Origin: Herpetosiphon sp042688385
GTDB taxonomy: Bacteria > Chloroflexota > Chloroflexia > Chloroflexales > Herpetosiphonaceae
Reading direction: 5' to 3'
DNA length: 64,000 nucleotides
Assembly: GCF_042688385.1 (NCBI RefSeq)
Contig: NZ_JBHUPY010000001.1
Location: 806,001 to 870,000, forward strand
Shown here: positions 8,702 to 15,864 of the stretch, piece by piece
How the letters are laid out: each line of letters opens with the position of its first letter
Position numbering within the stretch: the stretch's first letter is position 1
Program-made: the position numbers and the translations under genes
Notes under the pieces: model-generated
What the model saw: the letters and a program-made list of their open reading frames with translations, nothing else
Database searches by the model: none
Told to the model about the DNA's origin: nothing

Positions 8702-10597
8702 TTAGTAATTGTTGCTGGCAGCTATAACGCTTTGCCGCGGCACAGCGAGGGTAAACGTCGAGCCAATGCCTGGCTCGCTCCAAACCCGAATATCGCCGCC
8801 AAGCAGCCGCGCCAAATGGCGACAGAGCGCTAAGCCCATGCCCGTGCCATCGTAGCGGCGGGTGCTTGAGGCATCAAGTTGGCTGAATTCAGCAAATAGC
8901 AAGGGTAAATGCTCGTGATCGATGCCAATTCCGGTGTCGCAGACCTCAAAGGCAATCATTTCGGGGTCGAGGCTATCGGGAGCAATCGTCAGGCGCACTT
9001 GGCCTTGGTCGGTAAATTTGTTGGCGTTGTGCAGCAGTTGGAAGATAATCTGGCGGACTTTTGAGCTATCCGAATACACCCAGCTTGCATCTGGGTCGAG
9101 CTTAATTTCGAGTTGGTTGTTGCGTTTTTGAAATTGAGTGCGTAAGCTCAGTTCGAGCGAATTGGTGACCATTTCGAGGTCAACATCATCGTAATGCACG
9201 TTTGATGCGCCTGATTCTAAATTCGCTACCTGCAAAATAGTTTCGATCACGTGCAGCAAATGCCTGCCAGCGCTGCGCACTTGACGGGCATCATCAGCAG
9301 ATTGTTGTTGGTTGGTAGCGCTCAAATCGTCGATCAGCAGCTCGCTATAGCCAATAATTGCATTCAGCGGCGTGCGCAACTCATGGCTCATCATGCTCAT
9401 AAAGGTGCTTTTGGAGCGGCTAAATACCTCGGCAGCCAAGGCGCTGCTTTTCAAACTATGAATTTCTTGGCTATCTTTGAGCAATTGCTGGGCTAAGCGC
9501 ACCAGTTGCTGCACATGGTTGATGGTGGCATTAATTTGCTGCTCGCTAAATGGGCGAATTTGCTCCAAGGCTATACGGTAGCGCTCCCAATCGAGGCCTA
9601 ATTCTTGGGCATAACAGCGATGCCATTGCCAATCGATTGGATCTTGGGCAATAAAATTGCGATTTTCAATCGTGCCCAAAACCGTGTTATTGCTGATCAC
9701 TGGCACGACCAGCCAAACCAAACCGCCATGATGTTGGGCAATGACTGGTTGCTTGCTGGCGTAGGCTTGCTCGCGGGCTTGCTCAATCGTTTGGCCAAGC
9801 TTGCGCCAACCAGCGTGCTGACCAATCAGTTGATAGAGCGAATCGTCGGCGAAACATTGGCGCTGGCTTTCGTGGAAGCGCTGATAATGTTGCGGCTCGA
9901 GAAAATGGTCAAGCCCTAGTCCGGCGTTGGTTTGCAAATCGAAGGCAATGTTGGTTAAATCGCGCAGGCTGGATAACGTGTCCCACAAGGTATTGGCAGG
10001 CAACAAATCAAAAATAGCAGGTAAGGGTTGCTCAATATGGCGCAAATGGGCATTAATGCCTTCGCAAGTTGTCCAATCGGCGGCCAAATAGGCCATGGTG
10101 GTAATTTGCGGTTGGCCGCTGGGCTGGCCAATCAGGCGAATGGCGCTGGTGCGCACTGCATTAAAATGAGCAGCATAGGCTCCGAAGGGCTTACGATCGC
10201 CACGTTGCGGGCTAAAATGATAATTTGGCGTAATTTGCAAATCTTCGACATTGTGCCATGCACCCTCAGCGTCGCGATATTGCACTTGCAGTGAAGTCCA
10301 CCAGCCATGATCATCGAACATGGGGCCATGCATCCAATACACCACATTTAATTTGGTGGGTTTGGGAAACGTCAGGGCATACCAATCGGGCGCATTATCG
10401 GGCTTAATCTCATAGGTATCGAACCAATGGCGATAATTGCCGCGCTGTGGGCCGAATAATAAAAAGCGCGGATCGTCAACGCCATCGCCCGCAGGGTGAC
10501 GTACAGAGCAGCTGGCGCGCACGCCGTAGGCATAACTTGCCAAGTGTTGGGGCGATGTCCGCCGAATACAGGTTGGATGATCGAAGAGATAATGCAT
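8702..10597 (-). CDS. Soluble histidine kinase with discoidin-like and PocR-like sensor domains
   Basis: Two-component sensor of 631 residues. About residues 25-175 look like an F5/8-type-C (discoidin, galactose-binding) fold: WYALTFPKPTKLNVVYW, then SLQVQYRDAEGAWHNV. About residues 200-370 resemble PocR, a ligand domain (PVIAQHHGGLVWLVVPV, then VLGTIENRNF, then LGLDWERYRIAL). HisKA follows with His405 in SHELRTPLN, then an HATPase with N, G1 (DTGIGIDHEHLPLLF) and G2 boxes. No signal peptide or membrane segment is visible, so both sensors would be cytoplasmic. The start is ATG 10597 with GGGAGG; the upstream ATG 10612 runs into that site. No response regulator gene is adjacent. The ligand is unknown. 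Confidence 0.8.
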   Translation of the reverse strand: MHYLFDHPTCIRRTSPQHLASYAYGVRASCSVRHPAGDGVDDPRFLLFGPQRGNYRHWFDTYEIKPDNAPDWYALTFPKPTKLNVVYWMHGPMFDDHGWWTSLQVQYRDAEGAWHNVEDLQITPNYHFSPQRGDRKPFGAYAAHFNAVRTSAIRLIGQPSGQPQITTMAYLAADWTTCEGINAHLRHIEQPLPAIFDLLPANTLWDTLSSLRDLTNIAFDLQTNAGLGLDHFLEPQHYQRFHESQRQCFADDSLYQLIGQHAGWRKLGQTIEQAREQAYASKQPVIAQHHGGLVWLVVPVISNNTVLGTIENRNFIAQDPIDWQWHRCYAQELGLDWERYRIALEQIRPFSEQQINATINHVQQLVRLAQQLLKDSQEIHSLKSSALAAEVFSRSKSTFMSMMSHELRTPLNAIIGYSELLIDDLSATNQQQSADDARQVRSAGRHLLHVIETILQVANLESGASNVHYDDVDLEMVTNSLELSLRTQFQKRNNQLEIKLDPDASWVYSDSSKVRQIIFQLLHNANKFTDQGQVRLTIAPDSLDPEMIAFEVCDTGIGIDHEHLPLLFAEFSQLDASSTRRYDGTGMGLALCRHLARLLGGDIRVWSEPGIGSTFTLAVPRQSVIAASNNY

Positions 10598-10779
10598 AGC
10601 TGGCCCTCCCAAATGCCCGTGATAGCATGTATTGTACCCAGCTACGATGTTGGATAGAATTGATTTTGCTGATACCTTAGTCCCAACTGTAGGGTGGGTT
10701 TTTACCTATGCCGATCTCAAGCCTAGGGCATGACCATAGTTTTTGTGGCAAACATTGAGTGGCTGGTGCCTAATTGAGT

Positions 10780-10922
10780 GATCCCCTCACCCCCCAGCCC
10801 CCTCTCCCACGAAAACGCGGGCGAGGGGGAGCCGACCATGTTTCGCCAAGGAATTGCGGGAGAACCAGCGTGTTAAAGCCCCTCGCCCGCGCCACAGGAG
10901 AGGGGTTGGGTGTGAGGGGATC
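10780..10922. repeat. GC-rich inverted-repeat element, copy A
   Basis: 143 bp bounded by perfect inverted ends GATCCCCTCAC / GTGAGGGGATC. Inside are CCCCTCTCCCAC-type and GCGGGCGAGGGG-type arms, giving a two-hairpin layout around a less conserved centre. Five more copies occur in this window. Confidence 0.85.
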
Positions 10923-10946
10923 TTCATAACCTACCTTGAAAGCCAG

Positions 10947-10978
10947 CCCCCTCGCCCACGAAAACGTGGGCGAGGGGG
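10947..10978. repeat. Single-hairpin derivative of the GC-rich element
   Basis: Perfect 14-bp stem, CCCCCTCGCCCACG with its complement, around an AAAA loop. It matches one hairpin of the larger element, so it is probably a remnant or minimal form. Confidence 0.75.
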
Positions 10979-11024
10979 AGAACCCATTTGTTGTCAAAGC
11001 TTCACTTGACGAGTTAAGCATGTG

Positions 11025-11053
11025 TTGCTAAAAATGAAGCCTAATGCTAGAAT
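11025..11053 (+). promoter_or_regulatory. Promoter of the PerR-type regulator
   Basis: TTGCTA at 11025-11030, 17-base spacer, TAGAAT at 11048-11053 with an upstream TG. The operator at 11059-11073 lies just downstream, fitting autorepression. Confidence 0.65.
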
Positions 11054-11058
11054 AGTAA

Positions 11059-11073
11059 TTAGAATCATTCTAA
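11059..11073. promoter_or_regulatory. Fur-family 7-1-7 operator 1
   Basis: TTAGAATCATTCTAA, a perfect 7-1-7 palindrome between the perR promoter and start codon. It differs from the known Per box (TTATAATNATTATAA) at one position per arm. Confidence 0.85.
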
Positions 11074-11085
11074 GGTTGAAGCACA

Positions 11086-11520
11086 ATGGCAATTATGCAA
11101 CCTGAAGAGCGCGCACGGCGCTTATTACGCGAATTGGAACACCACGGCTATCGGCCAACGCCGCAACGCGAGGCGGTTTGTTGGGCGTTAGCGCGCCATG
11201 GCGGGCATCCCACTGCTGCCGAAATTGTCGAGGTGGTCAAACAGCATGGCATTGGCCAAGCCACGGTCTACAATACCATCACAACCTTGGAAAAGCTGGG
11301 GGTTATTCAGTCGATGCCGTTGAATACCGATGAGCACACCCGCTATGACCTCGATACAACTCCACATATGAACTTCGTTTGTTCGCAGTGTGGCTCAATT
11401 ATCGATTGTCATGCACCACAGCTTGACTTAATGTTGGCTCAAATTGCCTCGACCGCTGGCGCAACCTTCGAATCAGCCAATGTGGTGGTTTATGGACGCT
11501 GCGAACGTTGTAAAAATTAA
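11086..11520 (+). CDS. perR: Fur-family repressor, PerR-like
   Basis: Metal-dependent winged-helix repressor of 144 residues. The N-terminal helix-turn-helix includes the YRPTPQREAV and GQATVYNTITTLEKLGV stretches. The C-terminal dimer domain has two CxxC pairs for structural zinc (CSQCG, CERC). The regulatory metal site reads YDLDTTPHMNFVC, with Asn at the second His position of the usual HxH, then IIDCH. The operator shape and the adjacent exporter favour PerR over Fur or Zur. It should repress itself and the ATPase. Start ATG 11086; ATG 11095 is an alternative. Confidence 0.82.
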   Translation: MAIMQPEERARRLLRELEHHGYRPTPQREAVCWALARHGGHPTAAEIVEVVKQHGIGQATVYNTITTLEKLGVIQSMPLNTDEHTRYDLDTTPHMNFVCSQCGSIIDCHAPQLDLMLAQIASTAGATFESANVVVYGRCERCKN

Positions 11521-11524
11521 AAGT

Positions 11525-11550
11525 AAAGAGTGCTTCGGCACTTTTTATTT
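11525..11550 (+). terminator. Terminator after perR
   Basis: Stem closed by a TTCG tetraloop (AGTGC-TTCG-GCACT, extended by A/T pairs), followed by TTTTTATTT. It separates perR from the ATPase gene, which therefore needs its own promoter. Confidence 0.85.
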
Positions 11551-11556
11551 GATCGC

Positions 11557-11577
11557 AATTTAGAATCATTCTAAATT
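11557..11577. promoter_or_regulatory. Fur-family operator 2, upstream of the ATPase
   Basis: The same core, TTAGAATCATTCTAA, extended to a 21-base palindrome (AATTTAGAATCATTCTAAATT). Confidence 0.85.
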
Positions 11578-11624
11578 AAAACATTTAAAACAGCGCAAAT
11601 AGCCGAAATTTTTTTATCAGCAAT

Positions 11625-11639
11625 TTAGAATCATTCTCA
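11625..11639. promoter_or_regulatory. Fur-family operator 3, upstream of the ATPase
   Basis: TTAGAATCATTCTCA, matching the other two boxes at 13 of 15 positions. Operators 2 and 3 bracket an A/T-rich stretch that probably holds the ATPase promoter; I could not assign -10/-35 boxes confidently. Confidence 0.75.
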
Positions 11640-11658
11640 TTGCTAAGGAGCGTGGGTC

Positions 11659-13575
11659 ATGACAACCAGTGTTAGCAATCGCCATTTGCATGCCGAGGCT
11701 CAAGCCGAGCTTGACGAGCTTGCGGCCCTGCCTTGGATGCTGCGATTAACCGCGATCTGTTTGCTGGCGACAGGCTTGGGCTGGGTGGCTGGCAGTTTTG
11801 CCAGTGTGCCAACGTGGATTCCTTGGTTGCTGTATGTGCTGGCGTTTGCTAGTGGCGGCTGGTTTCCATTGGGCAATGCCTGGGAAAGCCTGCGCCAACG
11901 TGAATTCGATGTTAATTTCTTGATGATTGTGGCTGCAATCGGCGCGGCGGCGGTTGGGCAGCCGCGTGAAGGCGCAATTTTGATGTTTTTGTTTGCGCTT
12001 TCGAATACGCTCGAAACCTATGCCATGGGCCGGACCCATCTCGCGGTCAATGCGCTGTTGGAGATGGCTCCCGACCAAGCGACTAGAATTGCTGTTGATG
12101 GCAGCCAAAGCGTGGTTGCGGTGGCCGATTTGGCGCTCGGCGATCGGGTGCTCGTGCGGCCTGGCGAGCGCATTCCCGTCGATGGGATTGTGCGGATCGG
12201 CGCTTCTGCGATCAACGAGGCCGCAATTACTGGCGAATCGTTGCCAGTCGATAAAGCTGCTGGCAGCAAGGTGTTTGCTGGTACGCTCAATACCACTGGT
12301 GCATTAACGATTGAGGTAACGGTTGCGGTTGGCGATACAACCTTGGCGCGGATTATCGAAACTGTGGCTGAAGCTCGCAGCCAAAAAGCCAAAGCCCAAG
12401 ATTTTACCGATCGGGTGATTGGCCAATATTATGCCTATGCTGTGGTGGCAATGACCCTGTTGGCGATTGCCATTCCCTTGCTGTTTCTCGATTGGGATTT
12501 GAAAACGACACTCTACCGCGCGATGGCTTTGATGGTAGTGGCCTCGCCGTGTGCCTTGGTCATTTCAATTCCAGCGGCGATGCTTTCGGCAATGGCCAAC
12601 GCCGCTCGCCATGGCATGTTGTTCAAAGGTGGGCGCTATCTTGAAGCTGCTGCCAAGATTAAAGTGGTGGCCTTGGATAAAACTGGCACCCTGACGACTG
12701 GCCAATTGAGTGTGACCCAAACGCTTGATCTTGGGCAACAGCCAACCGAATATTGGCTCAAAGCAGCAGCAGCGGTCGAAGCGTTCTCGGAACATCCCTT
12801 GGCTAAGGCGATTGTGAACTATGCTGAACAACATAACATCAGCGTGCCAACTGCGGTTGATTTTCAATCGATTACCGGCATGGGCGCGCAAGCAGATGTA
12901 CATGGCCAGTTGGTGCAAGTTGGCCGACCGCGCTTGTGGGGCGAGACGGTGCAAGCTCAGGCAGCCAAACTTGAGGCTGAAGGCGCAACCGTGATTGGCG
13001 TTGGCACAATCGACCAAGCCTGGGGTCTGATTGCCTTGGCTGATACCGTGCGGCCTGAAGCCAAGCAAGCGATTGCTGCCTTGCACGCTGCGGGAGTTGA
13101 ACGGGTGGTGCTATTGACTGGTGATAATCGGGCAGTTGCCCAGCACGTGGCTAGCCAACTTGGCATCGACGATGTGCGGGCAGAATTGTTGCCTGGCGAT
13201 AAAGCCAGCATGATTGACCAATTGCAACAAAGCTATGGCCCAGTTGCCATGGTTGGCGATGGCGTGAATGATGCGCCTGCCTTGGCCAAAGCCCAACTTG
13301 GCGTAGCCATGGGCGTTGCTGGCACCGATGTCGCCTTGCAAAGCGCCGATGTGCTGTTGCTTAGCGACGATTTATTGAAGCTTGCTGAAGCTTTGCGGCT
13401 TGGTCGCCGCGCCCAACGGATTGTTTGGCAGAATATTGCTTTTGCTGGAAGTGTGATTGTTGTGCTGTTAGTTTCAGCGTTGTTTGGCAATATTGCCTTG
13501 CCTTTGGGCGTGATTGGCCACGAAGGCAGCACGTTATTGGTTGTCGCCAATGGCTTGCGCTTATTGCGGCGCTAA
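11659..13575 (+). CDS. pfeT: P1B-4-type metal-exporting ATPase (PfeT/ZosA/CoaT-like)
   Basis: Membrane pump exporting divalent metal, probably Fe(II) or Co(II). The transmembrane metal site is SPC (VVASPCALVIS) instead of CPC, and the last helix carries HEGST (GHEGSTLLVVANG); both mark the P1B-4 group. Other P-type parts: TGES, the phosphorylated DKTGTLTTG, a GDGVNDAPAL hinge, and no N-terminal metal-binding domain. 638 residues. The start has AAGGAG. B. subtilis PfeT of this group is PerR-controlled and exports iron under peroxide stress; two PerR-like boxes upstream suggest the same here. The stop overlaps the convergent small gene by 4 nt. Confidence 0.88.
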   Translation: MTTSVSNRHLHAEAQAELDELAALPWMLRLTAICLLATGLGWVAGSFASVPTWIPWLLYVLAFASGGWFPLGNAWESLRQREFDVNFLMIVAAIGAAAVGQPREGAILMFLFALSNTLETYAMGRTHLAVNALLEMAPDQATRIAVDGSQSVVAVADLALGDRVLVRPGERIPVDGIVRIGASAINEAAITGESLPVDKAAGSKVFAGTLNTTGALTIEVTVAVGDTTLARIIETVAEARSQKAKAQDFTDRVIGQYYAYAVVAMTLLAIAIPLLFLDWDLKTTLYRAMALMVVASPCALVISIPAAMLSAMANAARHGMLFKGGRYLEAAAKIKVVALDKTGTLTTGQLSVTQTLDLGQQPTEYWLKAAAAVEAFSEHPLAKAIVNYAEQHNISVPTAVDFQSITGMGAQADVHGQLVQVGRPRLWGETVQAQAAKLEAEGATVIGVGTIDQAWGLIALADTVRPEAKQAIAALHAAGVERVVLLTGDNRAVAQHVASQLGIDDVRAELLPGDKASMIDQLQQSYGPVAMVGDGVNDAPALAKAQLGVAMGVAGTDVALQSADVLLLSDDLLKLAEALRLGRRAQRIVWQNIAFAGSVIVVLLVSALFGNIALPLGVIGHEGSTLLVVANGLRLLRR

Positions 13576-13838
13576 CCAAACAGCATAAAGCTTAAGACCA
13601 AAACCATTGCTACCAACATACACCATGCCAAAGGGTCCTTGCGCAATTGACGATTCATATTGGGCAAGGGCTTTCTGTAGGTATATTCGTGGCCACACTC
13701 AAGACATTGCACAAAAAAGCGAAACATATGAATACCTGAATTAAGCAAGGGTTTCATATGCTGTTTTTTGCTGCCACACTCAGGGCAAGCAAAGCTCTCG
13801 TGCATATCTTTGGCATTCGGCACTTGATAATCGGCCAT
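13572..13838 (-). CDS. Small zinc-ribbon membrane protein
   Basis: 88 residues. Two CxxC pairs (CPECGSKK and CLECGHEY) form a zinc ribbon in the first half, and one hydrophobic helix (MLVAMVLVLSFMLFG) closes the protein. The start is ATG 13838 (MADYQVPNAK) with GAGGAG upstream; the frame is open to 13853. The stop overlaps the ATPase stop on the other strand. Function unknown; probably a tail-anchored protein with a cytoplasmic metal knuckle. Confidence 0.7.
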   Translation of the reverse strand: MADYQVPNAKDMHESFACPECGSKKQHMKPLLNSGIHMFRFFVQCLECGHEYTYRKPLPNMNRQLRKDPLAWCMLVAMVLVLSFMLFG

Positions 13839-13933
13839 ACAACAACTCCTCATTTGGTTGGGGCAATGAAGCGACGATGGCGATCAATAGCATTGAATTG
13901 CAGCATAGCATGGCCCAAGCAGCTTGAGAAGAT

Positions 13934-15466
13934 TTAGCGTCGAATGCTCCAGGCAATGCCAGCTTGCAAGGTGCTAAATGTTGTCAGTTGATCGAGCTGT
14001 TGGCCAAATGCCACCAACGATTGGGCGATCTCTGGGCTTAGCCCAGTCAGCACGAGTTGCGCACCCAGCAAGCGAACTGCATTGGCCGCCTTGAGCAACA
14101 TTTCGGCGGTAAAGCCATCAATTTGGGCTACGCCCGTAATATCAACTAAGGCGATGCGTGCCCGTTGTTGCTCGATACCTTGCAGCAAGCTGCGTAAAAT
14201 CTGGCTGGCCCGCGCTTGATCGATGGCTCCGACCAAGGGCATAACCAACATATCGTCGCTGAAGGGAATCAGTGGCGTGGCTTGTTCAGCAATCACCACA
14301 TCTTGGGCTTGAATCAATTGATCTTGCAACGCCAGTTGTTTGGCTTGGCTGGCAAGAATCGTGGCTTGAAATTGATTGCGCTCAGTTTCAGCCGCTGTGG
14401 TTGCCTGCTGCGACTGCTCAAGCACAGCAAGGGTTTGGTTGATGCTGGCGGCTAGGCCTGCTACTTCATCATTGCCAACTACCGTGACCCGTTCATGCAG
14501 ATTATTGGCCACATGTTTGATCTCGCTGCTGAGTTTGAGTACGCGACTAATCACGACCCGATTGAGCAAAAAGTAGAGGATCAATCCCCCAACGGTAGTA
14601 ACCGCAGCAGTCAAAATCAGCACAAATTGCAAGGCATGTTGGCCATGATTATAAATTGTGCGTGGCCGAACGATATTGACGATGAGCGCAGGCTTGGCTT
14701 GCAGATCGTCGATTTGTTGTAAACCGCGCAAGGCATGCTCATCAATTGGGCTAATCAGGCGCGGATTGGTGGCGTTGAGTTGCTGAATTGAGCTGCGCAG
14801 ATCGCTCGGCGGTTTAACTGCATCTTCCAAGCGAAAAGGAAATAAGGTCGTTGCTGCGAGCGTATCAAGCAATTGTTGGTCGAGATAACGCCCAAAAATC
14901 ACTGTGCCACGGATTAGGCCTTGACCTTGGCTATTGATAATTGGCCGCGCAGCAATTAAGAGAATACGTTCTTGAAAGCGCACGATACCCAAATTGCGCT
15001 GGGTTGGATCGCTAAACGTCGTCAATTGGGGCATTTGTTGCACAAAAGGCAAAAATTCGGTTGGTAAATCATCAAATCTGCCAGCATCAGCCATGCGTCC
15101 GTAGATCAAGGCTTGTTGCTGGTTGAGAAAAGCCATGAGATTAAGTTTGTAGCTAGCAAACACATCATCGCCAACATTATTGCTGATGTAATCGGCTGCG
15201 GGAGCTTCGATAAAAGCGTAGGTATCATCCCACGTTGACCATGAAACTAAGGCCGTATCAAGGCGATTTTGCTCAGCTTGCAAGGCATTCGCGACCCGAT
15301 CGAGGTCGGTTTGCATCGAGCTAGTTTCAAGCTCTGCAAACGATTGGAGCAATAAGATTCGCAGTGGAAAAATCAAGACAATTACTAAGAGCACAAGGCT
15401 GGTTACAAGCACAATTGTTGTTTGGCGACGCAGTGATCGCGTGCCAGTAAACGGCGTAGATGCCAT
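13934..15466 (-). CDS. Membrane sensor with CHASE4-like, HAMP and RsbR-type STAS domains
   Basis: 511 residues. Membrane helix at about 15-38, extracellular domain about 40-260 resembling CHASE4 (ALVSWSTWDDTYAFIEAP), second helix about 275-297, HAMP, a Gln-rich coiled coil, then a C-terminal STAS domain. The STAS part (LVDITGVAQIDGFTAEML, GLSPEIAQSLV) resembles stressosome RsbR proteins. Of the RsbR phospho-threonines, the first position appears to be Gly and the second Ser. The start is ATG 15466 with AAGG; upstream codons read through non-coding sequence. There is no kinase or phosphatase domain, so output must go through partner proteins elsewhere. Confidence 0.78.
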   Translation of the reverse strand: MASTPFTGTRSLRRQTTIVLVTSLVLLVIVLIFPLRILLLQSFAELETSSMQTDLDRVANALQAEQNRLDTALVSWSTWDDTYAFIEAPAADYISNNVGDDVFASYKLNLMAFLNQQQALIYGRMADAGRFDDLPTEFLPFVQQMPQLTTFSDPTQRNLGIVRFQERILLIAARPIINSQGQGLIRGTVIFGRYLDQQLLDTLAATTLFPFRLEDAVKPPSDLRSSIQQLNATNPRLISPIDEHALRGLQQIDDLQAKPALIVNIVRPRTIYNHGQHALQFVLILTAAVTTVGGLILYFLLNRVVISRVLKLSSEIKHVANNLHERVTVVGNDEVAGLAASINQTLAVLEQSQQATTAAETERNQFQATILASQAKQLALQDQLIQAQDVVIAEQATPLIPFSDDMLVMPLVGAIDQARASQILRSLLQGIEQQRARIALVDITGVAQIDGFTAEMLLKAANAVRLLGAQLVLTGLSPEIAQSLVAFGQQLDQLTTFSTLQAGIAWSIRR

Positions 15467-15864
15467 AAAGAACCTTACTAGATTGCTAAGTAGAACGTTG
15501 AGCCTATGATAGCACGTTCTCTGTGCTTCTCTGTTTATTAATCCACGCAGGATCGAAACCACGAAGCGCACGAAGATCGCGAAGGATTTCTTAGCCACGA
15601 ATTGCACGAATTGCACGAATTATCTTTGTAATCCCCGACCCCTAGACCTCAAACATCGCTCCCCAATTCTTGTGTTCTATGCTCTCTATTTTGACTTTTG
15701 ACTTTTGACTTCTGATTTTTGATTTTTGACTTCTGACTTTATCCAAATTCACCCTAGTAATTTTGGTAAAAATTTTTTATACTTTGGCTATTGATTTTCC
15801 TCAACGGTGTGCAATATTCATAATTCTCTCAGGGCACACCTGCAACGACCACCCGGAGGTCAGC
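15467..15864. other. Intergenic region with short tandem repeats
   Basis: About 400 bases. 15545-15625 holds CACGAAG/CACGAATTG 9-base repeats, including three consecutive CACGAATT units. 15690-15740 holds seven-base units of the TTGACTT/CTGACTT type. The remainder is the subtilase leader with CGGAGG at 15854-15859. Confidence 0.75.
15690..15740. repeat. Heptanucleotide repeat island (TTGACTT family)
   Basis: Successive 7-base units read TTGACTT, TTGACTT, CTGATTT, TTGATTT, TTGACTT, CTGACTT. The same family recurs near 29169, 41745 and 45026. Confidence 0.8.

Larger units (their letters stand above)
10598..11024. other. Intergenic region filled by GC-rich repeat element
   Basis: The divergent space between the kinase gene and perR. 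It contains one complete GC-rich element (10780-10922) and a solitary hairpin of the same family (10947-10978). No gene is supported; the minus-strand open frame over the element is an artefact of the repeat. Confidence 0.7.

Noticed and set aside
10780..10978. Possible CRISPR or riboswitch from stacked hairpins
   Set aside because: No regular repeat-spacer pattern, and the same sequence is dispersed in six unrelated intergenic sites, so it is an element family.
10770..11021. Minus-strand open frame
   Set aside because: Translation of the GC-rich repeat element; similar frames appear over the other copies.
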